Source of the DNA: JBGAJN01 sp044224905
Lineage (GTDB): Bacteria > Verrucomicrobiota > Verrucomicrobiia > Limisphaerales > JBGAJN01
DNA: 64,000 nucleotides
Reading direction: 5' to 3'
Assembly: GCA_044224905.1 (NCBI GenBank)
Contig: JBGAJN010000001.1
Location: 1,116,001-1,180,000 of the forward strand
The translations under genes were made by a program, and so were the position numbers. Of this stretch, positions 29,143 through 38,205 are shown one piece after another. The notes beneath the pieces are model-generated. The model did not search any database. It was given only the letters and a program-made list of their open reading frames with translations, and had not been told where the DNA came from. Each line of letters starts with the position of its first letter. Within the stretch, counting starts at the first letter, position 1.

Positions 29143-29159
29143 CACCGCGCAACAAAATT

Positions 29160-30989
29160 ATGGCCGACGACAAGAAGCACGTTTACGACGAAAGCAAAAT
29201 CAAGACGCTCTCCTCCCTGGAGCACATCCGCCTGCGCACCGGCATGTACATCGGGCGCATCGGCAACGGCTCGCATCATGACGACGGTTGCTACGTCCTC
29301 CTCAAGGAGGTCGTCGACAACGCCATCGATGAATACATCATGGGCCACGGCAAGCAGGTCGAGATCACCGTCGAGGGTAACAACGTTTGCGTGCGCGACT
29401 ACGGCCGCGGCATTCCCCTGGGCAAAGTCGTCGAGTGCGTTTCCCAGATCAACACTGGCGCGAAATACAACGACGACGTCTTCCAATTCTCCGTCGGCCT
29501 CAACGGCGTCGGCACCAAGGCCGTCAACGCCCTCTCCAAAGAGTTCGTTGTGCGCAGCCATCGCGATGGCGAATTCGTCGAAGCGATCTTCAAGCAGGGC
29601 AAGCTCAAGAAACAGGACAGCGGCAAGACCAAGGAACCCAACGGCACCTTCATCGCGTTCGAGCCCGATCCTGTCATCTTCAAGGACAGCGAGTTCAAGC
29701 CCGAGTTCATCGAGAAACGCCTCCGCCACTACAGCTATCTCAACACCGGCCTCAAGCTCATCTTCAACGGCAAGGAATTCGTCTCCCGCCATGGCCTCAT
29801 GGACCTCGTGATGGAAGACTTGCAGGCCGACAACAGCGAACCCATTTACCCGCCGCTCCATTACTCCAGCAAGACGTTGGAATTCTGCTTCACCCACACC
29901 AACAGCCGCTATGGCGAAACCTTCTACTCCTTCGTCAACGGCCAGTACACCAGCGATGGCGGCACGCACTTGAGCGCCTTCCGCGAAGGTTTGCTCAAGG
30001 CCGTCAATGAATTCGCCAAGGGCAAGTTCGAGGGCGACGACGTCCGCGAATGCATGATCGGCGCCGTGGCGATCCGGTTGAAGGACCCGATGTTCGAGTC
30101 CCAGACCAAGAACAAACTGGGCAATACCGAAATCCGCACCGAGCTCGTCAACACCGTCCGCGAGGAACTCCTCCACTTCTTCAACCGCAACCGCCAGGTC
30201 GCCGAGAAGATCATGTCCAAGGTTCAGGACACCCAGCAGCTCCGGAAGGAATTGCAGGAAGTGAAGAAGCTCGCCCGCGAACGCGCCAAGGCCGTCAGCA
30301 TCCGCGTCCCGCAGCTGAAGGACTGCAAATCCCACTTCGACAAAGCCAAGGGCAAAGGCAAAGGCACCATGGTCTTCCTCACCGAAGGTCAATCCGCCGC
30401 CGGCTCCATCGTCAGCTGCCGCGACGTCAACACCCAGGCCATCTTCGTCCTCAAGGGCAAGCCCCTCAACGTCTGGGACCTCAAGCGCGACATCGTGTAC
30501 AAGAACGACGAGATGTACAACCTCATGTGCTCCCTCGACATCGAGGACAACCTCGAAGGCCTGCGCTACGAGAAAGTCATCCTCGCCACCGACGCCGACG
30601 TCGACGGCCTGCACATCCGCAATCTCCTCATTACCTATTTCTTCAAGTTCTTCGAGCAACTCGTCCACGACGGGCACCTCTACGTGCTCGAGACCCCGCT
30701 CTTCCGCGTGCGCAACAAGCAGGAGACCATCTACTGCTACAGCGAAGCCGAGCGCGACGCCGCCTCCGCCAAGCTCGGCAAGAGCTGCGAGATCACCCGC
30801 TTCAAAGGCTTGGGCGAAATCTCCCCGGCCGAGTTCAAGCAATTCATCGGGAAGGAAATGAAGTTGAGTCAGGTGGAATACGCCCCCAAACCCGACACCG
30901 CGAACATCCTGACCTTCTACATGGGCAAGAACACGCCCGAGCGGAAGGACTACATCATGGAAAACCTCGTGGTGACGGTGGAGGAGTAG
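29160..30989 (+). CDS. type IIA topoisomerase B subunit (ParE/GyrB-like)
   Basis: A 609-aa ATPase/Toprim subunit of DNA gyrase or topoisomerase IV. The GHKL ATP site is intact: catalytic Glu50 and Asn54 in LLKEVVDNAIDE, GRGIP at 82-86 and GLNGVG at 113-118. The Toprim domain has Glu409 in TEGQSA and the DADVD triad at 478-482. The usual EGDSA motif reads EGQSA, so the position equal to E. coli GyrB Asp426 is Gln411. The sequence looks closer to the ParE-like subunits of Bacteroidetes than to E. coli GyrB. No A subunit is adjacent. It works with a GyrA/ParC partner elsewhere to manage supercoils or decatenate chromosomes. Confidence 0.9.
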   Translation: MADDKKHVYDESKIKTLSSLEHIRLRTGMYIGRIGNGSHHDDGCYVLLKEVVDNAIDEYIMGHGKQVEITVEGNNVCVRDYGRGIPLGKVVECVSQINTGAKYNDDVFQFSVGLNGVGTKAVNALSKEFVVRSHRDGEFVEAIFKQGKLKKQDSGKTKEPNGTFIAFEPDPVIFKDSEFKPEFIEKRLRHYSYLNTGLKLIFNGKEFVSRHGLMDLVMEDLQADNSEPIYPPLHYSSKTLEFCFTHTNSRYGETFYSFVNGQYTSDGGTHLSAFREGLLKAVNEFAKGKFEGDDVRECMIGAVAIRLKDPMFESQTKNKLGNTEIRTELVNTVREELLHFFNRNRQVAEKIMSKVQDTQQLRKELQEVKKLARERAKAVSIRVPQLKDCKSHFDKAKGKGKGTMVFLTEGQSAAGSIVSCRDVNTQAIFVLKGKPLNVWDLKRDIVYKNDEMYNLMCSLDIEDNLEGLRYEKVILATDADVDGLHIRNLLITYFFKFFEQLVHDGHLYVLETPLFRVRNKQETIYCYSEAERDAASAKLGKSCEITRFKGLGEISPAEFKQFIGKEMKLSQVEYAPKPDTANILTFYMGKNTPERKDYIMENLVVTVEE

Positions 30990-31129
30990 GCTCTCCTCGC
31001 CTCGGTTTCCTGAAACTTATCGCGACCGGGCAACGTCCAACGGGGCAGATCGACCGGCTCGTCGGGTTTGCGAATGAATCCCCCTTCCCGATGGCTCGTC
31101 TGACTTGGCCCTAAGTGAAAACGTTTGCG

Positions 31130-31807
31130 ATGAAATTGAATGTCTTCGGTGTGAGTCTGGCCGCGAGTGTGGCCACGGCGGTCTTGTTTCCCGGCCTCGC
31201 GCTCCGCGGAGCGGTGGCGGAATCCGCGCCCGTGGCTGATCCCGCCCCAGCACCTGTGGCCGTGGCCCCGCAGCGTCCGTCGAATCCCGGCAACGTGGAT
31301 GCCTTGACGTTGATCGGCACGGCGAGTTCGCCGACGAGTGATTACGCGTTCTTCGACAGCAATCGCGCGGAATACCGGATTCTCGTGCATCGCGGGGAGC
31401 ACGTGGGAAATCTGGTGGTGGAATCCATCGCGACGGATCACGTGTGTTTGAAGGATGGTTCGCAGCAGATCGTGTTGCCGATCACGCAACAGGTGCAACG
31501 ACCGGAACATGGTTCGTGGCAGCTCGCCGCCGCAAACACGCAAATTCAATGGCCCGATGTTTCGCCCGCCCCAGAACCGACGCCTGCGCCCGCGCCCAAA
31601 GCAATCACGCCGACCAAGGGGACGGTCGTGGCCAGCAAGGCGATCGTGCCGACGATGGCGCCGGCCATTTCGGATAAGCAGTTGCGCAAGCTGGACAAGG
31701 TGGCGTTGGATTCGATCAAGCCCCCGAAGCCGCCGAAGGATCTGGTCCGTGCCGCCGAAGAGAAGGTTTTCAAAACGATCGCGAAGGAAATGAAGCGTCT
31801 GAAGTAG
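31130..31807 (+). CDS. secreted or periplasmic protein with GspC/PilP-like domain
   Basis: A 225-aa protein with an N-terminal signal or anchor (MKLNVFGVSLAASVATAVLF) and a proline/alanine-rich linker. A beta segment at about residues 58-115 reads LTLIGTAS, YAFFDS, EYRILVHRGEHVGNLVVESI and VCLKDGSQQIVLPI. This strand order resembles the homology region shared by type II secretion GspC and type IV pilus PilP. A second proline-rich linker and a lysine-rich C-terminal helix follow. No other secretion gene is adjacent. A GTG at 31115 in the same frame is an alternative start. It follows the topoisomerase gene, but cotranscription is uncertain. Confidence 0.5.
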   Translation: MKLNVFGVSLAASVATAVLFPGLALRGAVAESAPVADPAPAPVAVAPQRPSNPGNVDALTLIGTASSPTSDYAFFDSNRAEYRILVHRGEHVGNLVVESIATDHVCLKDGSQQIVLPITQQVQRPEHGSWQLAAANTQIQWPDVSPAPEPTPAPAPKAITPTKGTVVASKAIVPTMAPAISDKQLRKLDKVALDSIKPPKPPKDLVRAAEEKVFKTIAKEMKRLK

Positions 31808-31931
31808 GGGCGCCGTTCCTTTCGATGATTTGGTTCGGCTGGCTTTCCCACGCGCCGGATTTTTTTCCCGCGAAGGAGGCAGATTGCGGCGAGCCCATTC
31901 GAGAGCCTGAACGGATCGTCGAACGTGCGGA

Positions 31932-32618
31932 CTAGGGTTTGGGCGGCCAGAAGAAGAGCGTGGCGTAGAGGTAGGCGACTGTTTCATCGACCACCACGCG
32001 AAAGCCCGCACTGCTCGTCCACCAACGCTCCGGTTCATAACCCTGTTCGTTAATGGCGACGATCCCGACTTTCAATTCATCGCGGAACGCCGTGGCGAAG
32101 AGCATCCGGGTCCGACGGGAGTGCACGCCCACGGTCATGATGTTGAGGTGGGCGGGCTTCATGCCGCGCTCCTTCAACCACCGTTTCAACGCCAGTGCGG
32201 AGGCATAGGTGCGGTCTTGGCGGACGGCTGGCGCCGGCACGGCAAAGAGGGTGTTGGTCGGCATTCCAAATTGAGCGAGCGTGGCGGCACCGAACTCGGC
32301 GTAGGTCCGGAAGCGCTCGAAGGTGGAACCTTTCTCCAACGGCCCGCCGGTGACGACCACGGCGTCGTAAGGATGCGCTTTGAACTCCGCGACCACCAGT
32401 TTGAGTGACTCATCCGAAGCCCAGCCTTCCACGACGAGCAGGCCGCCGGGCAGGGGATCGCTGACAGCGAGGAAGGGATGGATTCCCTTCAGTAATATGA
32501 CGCCGAGCGCGGTAGCGGCCACGAGAAGCGCGAACCATCCACGCCACGTGGGCAGCACGCAGTGGCGACGGGCGAGGAGGCCCCAAGCCAGGCGATTGTC
32601 GTTCGGGGTTTCGTTCAT
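31932..32618 (-). CDS. YdcF/ElyC-like (DUF218) membrane-anchored protein
   Basis: A 228-aa protein with one N-terminal transmembrane helix (about residues 27-44, GWFALLVAATALGVILLK) and an extracytoplasmic DUF218-type domain. Features are LLVVEGWASDES, DAVVVTGGPLEKG, the RTYASALALKRWLKERG helix and MTVGVHSRRTRMLF, which follow the DUF218 order. Family members such as SanA and ElyC affect the envelope, but no enzyme activity is firmly assigned. It lies downstream of tsf on the same strand but behind a strong terminator, so expression is probably separate. Confidence 0.7.
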   Translation of the reverse strand: MNETPNDNRLAWGLLARRHCVLPTWRGWFALLVAATALGVILLKGIHPFLAVSDPLPGGLLVVEGWASDESLKLVVAEFKAHPYDAVVVTGGPLEKGSTFERFRTYAEFGAATLAQFGMPTNTLFAVPAPAVRQDRTYASALALKRWLKERGMKPAHLNIMTVGVHSRRTRMLFATAFRDELKVGIVAINEQGYEPERWWTSSAGFRVVVDETVAYLYATLFFWPPKP

Positions 32619-32671
32619 GTCGTGGGCGAGGGTAACGATCCGTGGCGAAACCGCAATCCGCGAGCCGCTGG

Positions 32672-32712
32672 GAAAAACAAAAAGCCGGATGACTCGCGTG
32701 AGTCATCCGGTT
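32672..32712 (-). terminator. rho-independent terminator of the rpsB-tsf operon
   Basis: On the minus strand, CCGGATGACTC pairs with GAGTCATCCGG (11 bp, 32685-32710, 4-nt loop). It is followed by CTTTTTGTTTTT, the classic T tract. It starts about 20 nt after the tsf stop. Confidence 0.93.
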
Positions 32713-32729
32713 GTGAAAACTGAGTTCGC

Positions 32730-33572
32730 TTAGGCAGCAGCGGCTTCGCCGACTTGGAAGCGGACGAAACGGCGGACGACGAGTTCGTCGCCGAGCTTCT
32801 TGCCGGTTTCGGCCATATGTTCCTTCACGGTCACTTCGGCATTGCGCTTCACGAAGCCCTGATCGAGGAGGCAGATGCCTTGGAAGAACTTGTCGAGCTT
32901 GCCTTCGACGATCTTCGCGATGGCTTGCGGCGGCTTGCCTTTCACCTGTTCAGCGGCGATTTCTTTTTCCTTCTCGACGAGCGCGGCGGGAACCTGATCG
33001 CGCGAGACGGCGGTCGGATTCGCAGCCGCGATCTGCAGGGTGATGTCGCGGACGAGTTGCTTGAACTCTTCGTTCGCCACAGTGGCTTCCTTGCCGGCGC
33101 CAACTTCCACGAGCACGCCCACCTTGGCGCCCGTGTGAATGTAGGCGGCGACGAGGCCGAGGCCCTGCACTTCGAAACGGTGGTGACGGGAGATCTTGAT
33201 GTTCTCACCAATCTTGGCCACCGCGGCAACGCGATCGGCTTCCACGTCGGCGTTCGGATTGACGGCGAGTTTCTTGGCGATGTCGTCGCAAATGGCTTTG
33301 AAGCTGTCGTTCTTGGCGACGAAGTCGGTTTCGCAATTCACTTCGAGCAGCAAACCGGTCTTGGCACCGGGCAAAATGGCCTGGGCAATGACGCCTTCCT
33401 TCGCGTCGCGGCCGGCTTTCTTGGCGGCGGAGGCGACGCCCTTCTTGCGGAGGATGTCGACGGCGGCGTCCATGTTGCCATTGGATTCGGTGAGGGCTTT
33501 TTTGCAGTCCATCAAACCGGCACCGGTGATCTCGCGGAGTTTGCCAACTGAGGCAGCGCTAATTTCTGACAT
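32730..33572 (-). CDS. tsf: translation elongation factor Ts
   Basis: A 280-aa EF-Ts, the nucleotide exchange factor for EF-Tu. The N-terminal UBA-like domain (SVGKLREITGAGLMDCKKAL) and the TDF motif region (EVNCETDFVAKND) are clear. The frame is open upstream to 33644, but the ATG at 33572 begins the family N-terminus. It follows rpsB by about 96 nt, a conserved operon, and ends at a strong terminator. Confidence 0.95.
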   Translation of the reverse strand: MSEISAASVGKLREITGAGLMDCKKALTESNGNMDAAVDILRKKGVASAAKKAGRDAKEGVIAQAILPGAKTGLLLEVNCETDFVAKNDSFKAICDDIAKKLAVNPNADVEADRVAAVAKIGENIKISRHHRFEVQGLGLVAAYIHTGAKVGVLVEVGAGKEATVANEEFKQLVRDITLQIAAANPTAVSRDQVPAALVEKEKEIAAEQVKGKPPQAIAKIVEGKLDKFFQGICLLDQGFVKRNAEVTVKEHMAETGKKLGDELVVRRFVRFQVGEAAAA

Positions 33573-33614
33573 ACGGAATAATTGAGAGTTATTGGTTGAT
33601 AGTTGAGGGAAGAA

Positions 33615-33657
33615 AACGCGGAGCGGTCGCTGCTTGCGCTGCAACCGGCTCCGCGTT
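33615..33657 (-). promoter_or_regulatory. rpsB-tsf intergenic hairpin, possible attenuator
   Basis: AACGCGGAGC at 33615-33624 pairs perfectly with GCTCCGCGTT at 33648-33657, with some inner pairing (GGT with ACC). On the minus strand the hairpin is followed by TTCTTCCC, a weak T-rich run. It could act as a partial terminator lowering tsf relative to rpsB, or as an mRNA processing site. Confidence 0.5.
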
Positions 33658-33668
33658 CGAAAACTTCC

Positions 33669-34433
33669 TTAGGCGACCGGCGCTGCTTCCGCAACAGGCG
33701 CGGCGGCAGGTTCCTGTTCGACGGCCTTGCGGCGGGCGTACTTCGCTTCGTATTCCGCACGGGCGCGGGTGAGGGTCTGCACCACGGTGGTGAGGATCAC
33801 GCGCACGGAACGGATCGCGTCGTCGTTGCCAGCGATCGGATAATCGACGAGGTCGGGGTCACAGTTCGTGTCAACGATCGCGACGATGGGGATCTTCAGG
33901 CGGCGGGCTTCCGCGACGGCGTTGTGCTCGCGCTTGATGTCCACGACGAACATCGCACCAGGATACTTTTCCATGTTGCGGATACCGTCGAGGTTCTTGA
34001 AGAGGCGGGCGGCTTCGCGGCGGATGGCGGACTGCTCCTGCTTGACGTAGTCGTTGATGGAGCCGTCGGATTCCATCTTCTCGATCGCCTTGAGGCGGTT
34101 GAGGGACTTCTTGACGGTCTTCATGTTGGTCAACGTGCCGCCGAGCCAACGCTCGGTAACGAAGGGCTGGCCGCAGGCTTTGGCGGCTTCCTTCACGGCT
34201 TCCTGCGCCTGCTTCTTGGTGCCGACGAAGAGGACGTTGTTTCCCTTGCCAACGAGGTCGGCGAGGAAGGTGCAAGCGTCATCCAACTGGGTGACGGTCT
34301 TGCTGAGATCGATGATGTAGATGCCGTTGCGTTCTTCGAAGATGAATTTCTTCATCTTGGGATTCCAACGCTTCGTCTGGTGCCCGAAATGGACGCCGTT
34401 CTCCAACAATTCTTTAATGCCAATGCTAATCAC
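33669..34433 (-). CDS. rpsB: 30S ribosomal protein S2
   Basis: A 254-aa ribosomal protein S2. The start ISIGIKELLENGVHFGHQTKRWNPKM, the FVGTKKQAQEAVKEAA segment, the ERWLGGTLTN motif and PIVAIVDTNCDPDLVDYPI are all diagnostic. A short alanine/proline/glutamate-rich tail extends the C-terminus. It heads the leftward rpsB-tsf operon. The 228-nt upstream gap to the TIGR03790-type gene should hold its promoter. Confidence 0.97.
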   Translation of the reverse strand: MISIGIKELLENGVHFGHQTKRWNPKMKKFIFEERNGIYIIDLSKTVTQLDDACTFLADLVGKGNNVLFVGTKKQAQEAVKEAAKACGQPFVTERWLGGTLTNMKTVKKSLNRLKAIEKMESDGSINDYVKQEQSAIRREAARLFKNLDGIRNMEKYPGAMFVVDIKREHNAVAEARRLKIPIVAIVDTNCDPDLVDYPIAGNDDAIRSVRVILTTVVQTLTRARAEYEAKYARRKAVEQEPAAAPVAEAAPVA

Positions 34434-34633
34434 AATTTTCCTTTGGTTGTCAGCCCGTCTGGCGTCATGCCGGAACGAACCATCGCGCGGAACACGCGAT
34501 TGTTTTCGATGTTATTGTGGCCACCGTCGCTCACACGAGCACCGGATGTTTAAGGCCGTTTCCCCATCCGCCCGGAATTTCCGGACGAAAGGGACGGGCA
34601 AAGTAGCAAAGTGGAAGGTGCGTGCAACCTTTA

Positions 34634-34657
34634 TTTTCGGGCGTTTGGGCCCGAAAA
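34634..34657. repeat. 9-bp hairpin in the gap before rpsB
   Basis: TTTTCGGGC at 34634-34642 pairs with GCCCGAAAA at 34649-34657 over a 6-nt loop. It lies just beyond the stop of the leftward 1140-aa gene and may end its transcript. No T tract follows beyond the stem itself, so terminator activity is doubtful. Confidence 0.4.
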
Positions 34658-34661
34658 CCGC

Positions 34662-37600
34662 CTAAGGCAGAAGCTTTAATCGCCAGTAAAAGCCGTTCGT
34701 CGGCGGCATCGGAACGTCCAGCGACAGGCTTGAGTTGGTAGCGAAGTAGGCGTTGCCGTCGGTCCAATTGGTCACGCTTCCCCCGCTTTGCAGGCGGTAA
34801 TTGCGTCCGGGAACGGTCGGGAAGGTCAATGTCAGGAGGTTCGTCCCAGCCAAGTTCGCCGCGACCGCAGTAGTGAAGAGGCCGGATTTCGGGTTCTTCG
34901 GATCGGTGCCCGCGAGCCATTCGTTTCTGTCAGCGGTGCCGTCGCCGTCAAAATCGCTCGTGGCAGTGGCGGTCGTGAGGTTGCCGAAATTCTTTAACTC
35001 CCACGCGTCCGGAATGCCGTCGCCGTCCGAGTCCGCGGAGATTTCGAGCATCGGCGCTGGCGTTTCAACCACCACGTTGTCGAGATAAAGATCCTCGTCA
35101 TTGCCCGTGCTCCGAAATTGGAAATTGCCGAGCGAATACATATTGCTGAACGCCACGGCATAGGTGGCGTTGTTCGTCAGCGCCACGCCATCGAGGAATA
35201 CGGAGTAAGTGTTCGCCACGATGTCGTTCGCGAATCGCACGCGATGCCACGTCTGCACGGGAAAATTCGTGCTCAAGACGACCGTGCCCGGTTGGCGTAA
35301 CGCCGAGAGCCGCCAGGTGTTGGAAGTGGCCTGACTGATCTGCAACGCCACTTCTCGCAGGCTACCGGTGCCCGTGCTGGGGCGAACTTCGAAGTTCACG
35401 TTGCCGGATGTGTTCCGATCGTCGACGAAAACGTCGAACTCAATTGCTGCCGCAGTGACTTCCTGCGGGAGATCGTACCAATAAATCTGATTCGTAGGCC
35501 CGCTCGGACGATCAATGAAAGCAACTGAGCGCGTGGAACCGGGCGCGACGATCGAGTTGGTAATGAAGACATCGCCGTTTTGCGTGGAGTTGGTGGACGC
35601 GCTCCACGGCGGGTAATTGGTCAACCGCGCGCCGCTGGTCTTGCCCTCGAAATTGTCCGACAACCGAAACGTCGCCACCGAGTTCTCTGCCAAGTCGAGC
35701 AGGTTCGTCATTTCGACCCGATTGGTGCCAGCCGGATCACCAACGCCGACCGTGTATTGGTAAGTGAGCCAATTGCCATTGCTCGCCGCGAGCGTGGCGG
35801 CTTGCCCGTTGATGGAAAGCGCGGGCGCCATCAGCGCCGTTTCGGAAAGCAGCAGGCTGAAATTAACCTTGTTACCCGGAATGGCGATGTCGGGGGCGAC
35901 GTAGCTTTGCGCGACATACGGCGGGAGAAAATCGGTCGCAATGAAGTTGGTTGTGATCGCACTGTTGCCCGCAAAGTCCTTCAACGTCGTCGCAACCGGC
36001 AACGAACCGTTGGCGTCACGCGTGTCGGCCAGGGTGTAGCGAAACACGGCCGGATTGGTGCTCGTGGAAACGTTGGGAATGGGGTTGATCGAGCCGAGGC
36101 CGTTCCATTGGTAGAGATACGGCGCGGAGGAACCATTTCCAACGGCAACGACCGAGTTTGTCGTCCACGCGATGGGCTCGGACGGAACGAGGTTGAGCCA
36201 AAGGATATCGCCATTTTTGTAGGCGGGCTTGGAACGGAGCGAAGCGAAAGTCCCATTCGTTCCAACTTGCGGTGCGAATAAAGAGACTACCGGTGGGGCG
36301 ACATCGGGCGCGTTGGTGACGTTGACCGTGATCGGCGGGCTGTAAACGCTTCCCGAACTCATCACGCCGTAAGCGCGAATCACACTGCGACCTGCACCGA
36401 GACGCGCCACGTCAATCGCCGCTTGTCCGCCAGCCGGGCCGAGTACCGCGAGCAACTGCGCGCCCTTCGCGACGACGACCACCGAAGCAAATCCCGTGAC
36501 CGGCCCGACGCTGACGTTGAACGTGCCCGCGGCCGAACTCACATTGTAGTTCGTCGACGCCACTTGAACCTGCTGGCCGAAATTGCTGGAACGAAAATTA
36601 ACCACTTTGTCGCCTTGTGTGGCGATTGCGGAGTTCTCCAACGCTACCACGCGCGCTTCGTGCCAACCGTCGGCGAGCAAAGCCGTGTTTATCGAAAAAC
36701 TTCCGCCGACACTCGTCGTTTGCTGACGCACGCCATCGACGAACAGCTGAAAACTTCCAATGCCGTTACTCGAAGCGGTCGTGGCGCCGGGCTGGAAGAC
36801 GCGCGTGCCCGTGATCACGTCGCCTTCGGCCAGATTCGTGACAGTCACGACGGGAACGTAGGCATGCGGGCGACACAGCGGATCGCCCATGATGAGCAGA
36901 TGATACGGAGTTTGCACCGACAGGTGGAAGGCCTCACCGAGCGTAACGCCACGCGCGTAGTGCGCATGCATTCGAGCGGCGGGAAATTTGCCGGAGATGG
37001 CGAATGGCTCGGTGATCGTGCCGGAAGTCCCCGCCACGCCGGCACCGAGATATTGCGTCTGCCGGGTCTGTCCCTGCGCTGTGTAATCGAGATAAAGTCC
37101 GTAGCTCGTGAGGGACTCAACGAGGCTGCCCTTCAAAAACGTCGAACCGGCCGGGACAATGGGCGCCGCGGCGCCGACCACGCCGCCAAGCACATCGGGC
37201 TTGTTCACCAACGAGAACGGTGAAGGATTGTTTGTGAGAACGATCGAACTAATCCCCAACGACGCGAGTTCGTTGCTGGTCGAGGCGAACTGCGAGCTGC
37301 GCGTTTGTCCGCGAACATCCGTGTTCGAATCCATGTAGACCGTTGCGATTGGATGCGTGTCATCCGCTTCGCGCGAGCGCTGAAGGTAACGTTTCACTTC
37401 CTCTGTCGTATTGCCGAAGGCGTGCGTCCATCCCAGCACTGTGGAGATGTAATAGTGACTGTTGCTACTAGCTGTCCACGCGGTCGCGTGCGTCATATTC
37501 GTCGTAAACGTCGATGGCGAGTTTGAGGCAAAAGTGAAGCCGCGGAACGACTGCATTACCGTGCCGGCCACGTTCGATGCGCTGTTCACCGGTTCCACGA

Positions 37601-38084
37601 GATCGCCGAACGCCGTCATTGCGGTGATCGAGAACTGCGGCGTTCCGGCGATGGACGTCACGTTCGATTCCGAAGCGCAATCGATCCGCGTCGGGATGTC
37701 CGAGGAGAAAACGATGTAATCGATCTGGTTGGTGAGGCCCTCAGAGCGGATGTAGTTGAGCGCCGGCCAGAGAACATTGGTGCGATAGAATGCGCCAGTC
37801 ATCGTGCGACGCAAATCGCCACCGCTGTAAAAGTTCGCTGTGTAGCTATCGTCGAGATACAGCACGTTGCGTTCGGGCAGGTTTCGCAACCGCTGATACT
37901 CGTTGGCGATTTCAACCGACGAAGCGCTCTGCGCATTGACAACGAGAAGCACATTTTGAGGCCCGCCCCCGGCAAGCACGGAGCGTGGCGAAAACGCGAA
38001 CAAGAGGACGGCAGCTACCGCAAGACGCGCCGTGCGGAACAATCCCTCTACGGTGGGGTTTTTTTCTAAACCTGCGGAATTCAT
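34662..38084 (-). CDS. large secreted TIGR03790-type protein with calcium-binding repeats
   Basis: An 1140-aa exported protein. The ATG at 38084 precedes a signal peptide (RLAVAAVLLFAFSPRSVLAGG). Residues of about 35-340 match my recollection of the TIGR03790 family: NVLLVVNAQSASSVEIANEYQRLRNLPERNVLYL and later sections. Then come several beta-sandwich, Ig-like stretches. Close to the C-terminus a thrombospondin type 3-like calcium-binding run follows (DSDGDGIPDAW and DFDGDGTADRNEWLAGTDP), with a short final beta domain. Such tails are common on secreted Verrucomicrobia proteins. Function is unknown; the TIGR03790 core has been speculated to act at the cell surface. It is a single gene leftward of sufS. 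Confidence 0.7.
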   Translation of the reverse strand: MNSAGLEKNPTVEGLFRTARLAVAAVLLFAFSPRSVLAGGGPQNVLLVVNAQSASSVEIANEYQRLRNLPERNVLYLDDSYTANFYSGGDLRRTMTGAFYRTNVLWPALNYIRSEGLTNQIDYIVFSSDIPTRIDCASESNVTSIAGTPQFSITAMTAFGDLVEPVNSASNVAGTVMQSFRGFTFASNSPSTFTTNMTHATAWTASSNSHYYISTVLGWTHAFGNTTEEVKRYLQRSREADDTHPIATVYMDSNTDVRGQTRSSQFASTSNELASLGISSIVLTNNPSPFSLVNKPDVLGGVVGAAAPIVPAGSTFLKGSLVESLTSYGLYLDYTAQGQTRQTQYLGAGVAGTSGTITEPFAISGKFPAARMHAHYARGVTLGEAFHLSVQTPYHLLIMGDPLCRPHAYVPVVTVTNLAEGDVITGTRVFQPGATTASSNGIGSFQLFVDGVRQQTTSVGGSFSINTALLADGWHEARVVALENSAIATQGDKVVNFRSSNFGQQVQVASTNYNVSSAAGTFNVSVGPVTGFASVVVVAKGAQLLAVLGPAGGQAAIDVARLGAGRSVIRAYGVMSSGSVYSPPITVNVTNAPDVAPPVVSLFAPQVGTNGTFASLRSKPAYKNGDILWLNLVPSEPIAWTTNSVVAVGNGSSAPYLYQWNGLGSINPIPNVSTSTNPAVFRYTLADTRDANGSLPVATTLKDFAGNSAITTNFIATDFLPPYVAQSYVAPDIAIPGNKVNFSLLLSETALMAPALSINGQAATLAASNGNWLTYQYTVGVGDPAGTNRVEMTNLLDLAENSVATFRLSDNFEGKTSGARLTNYPPWSASTNSTQNGDVFITNSIVAPGSTRSVAFIDRPSGPTNQIYWYDLPQEVTAAAIEFDVFVDDRNTSGNVNFEVRPSTGTGSLREVALQISQATSNTWRLSALRQPGTVVLSTNFPVQTWHRVRFANDIVANTYSVFLDGVALTNNATYAVAFSNMYSLGNFQFRSTGNDEDLYLDNVVVETPAPMLEISADSDGDGIPDAWELKNFGNLTTATATSDFDGDGTADRNEWLAGTDPKNPKSGLFTTAVAANLAGTNLLTLTFPTVPGRNYRLQSGGSVTNWTDGNAYFATNSSLSLDVPMPPTNGFYWRLKLLP

Positions 38085-38205
38085 GACGGCAAGTTGGAAG
38101 CGAGAATTGACCGTGAGTGAAGCGGGTTTTGGGCCCTGAGTCAAACCAATGCCTCGCGCGAAACGCGATCTCCAGCGAGAGAGTTTCGACGGCGGTGCGG
38201 CCCTG

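Larger units (their letters stand above)
28833..29159. other. 327-nt intergenic region with hairpin and promoter-like sequence
   Basis: No credible gene. It contains a 12-bp perfect inverted repeat at 28961-28996 and a promoter-like element at 29114-29142 near its right end. A short CCGTGTTCATCCATCG stretch near 28918-28933 resembles the repeat family around the GxxExxY gene at 43 kb. Confidence 0.5.

Noticed and set aside
29142..30842. 566-codon open frame on the minus strand opposite the topoisomerase B gene
   Set aside because: It is an antisense shadow of a high-GC, strongly biased gene; its product is low-complexity (Val/Glu/Asp/Ala-rich) with no domain, while the plus-strand frame has complete GHKL and Toprim motifs.
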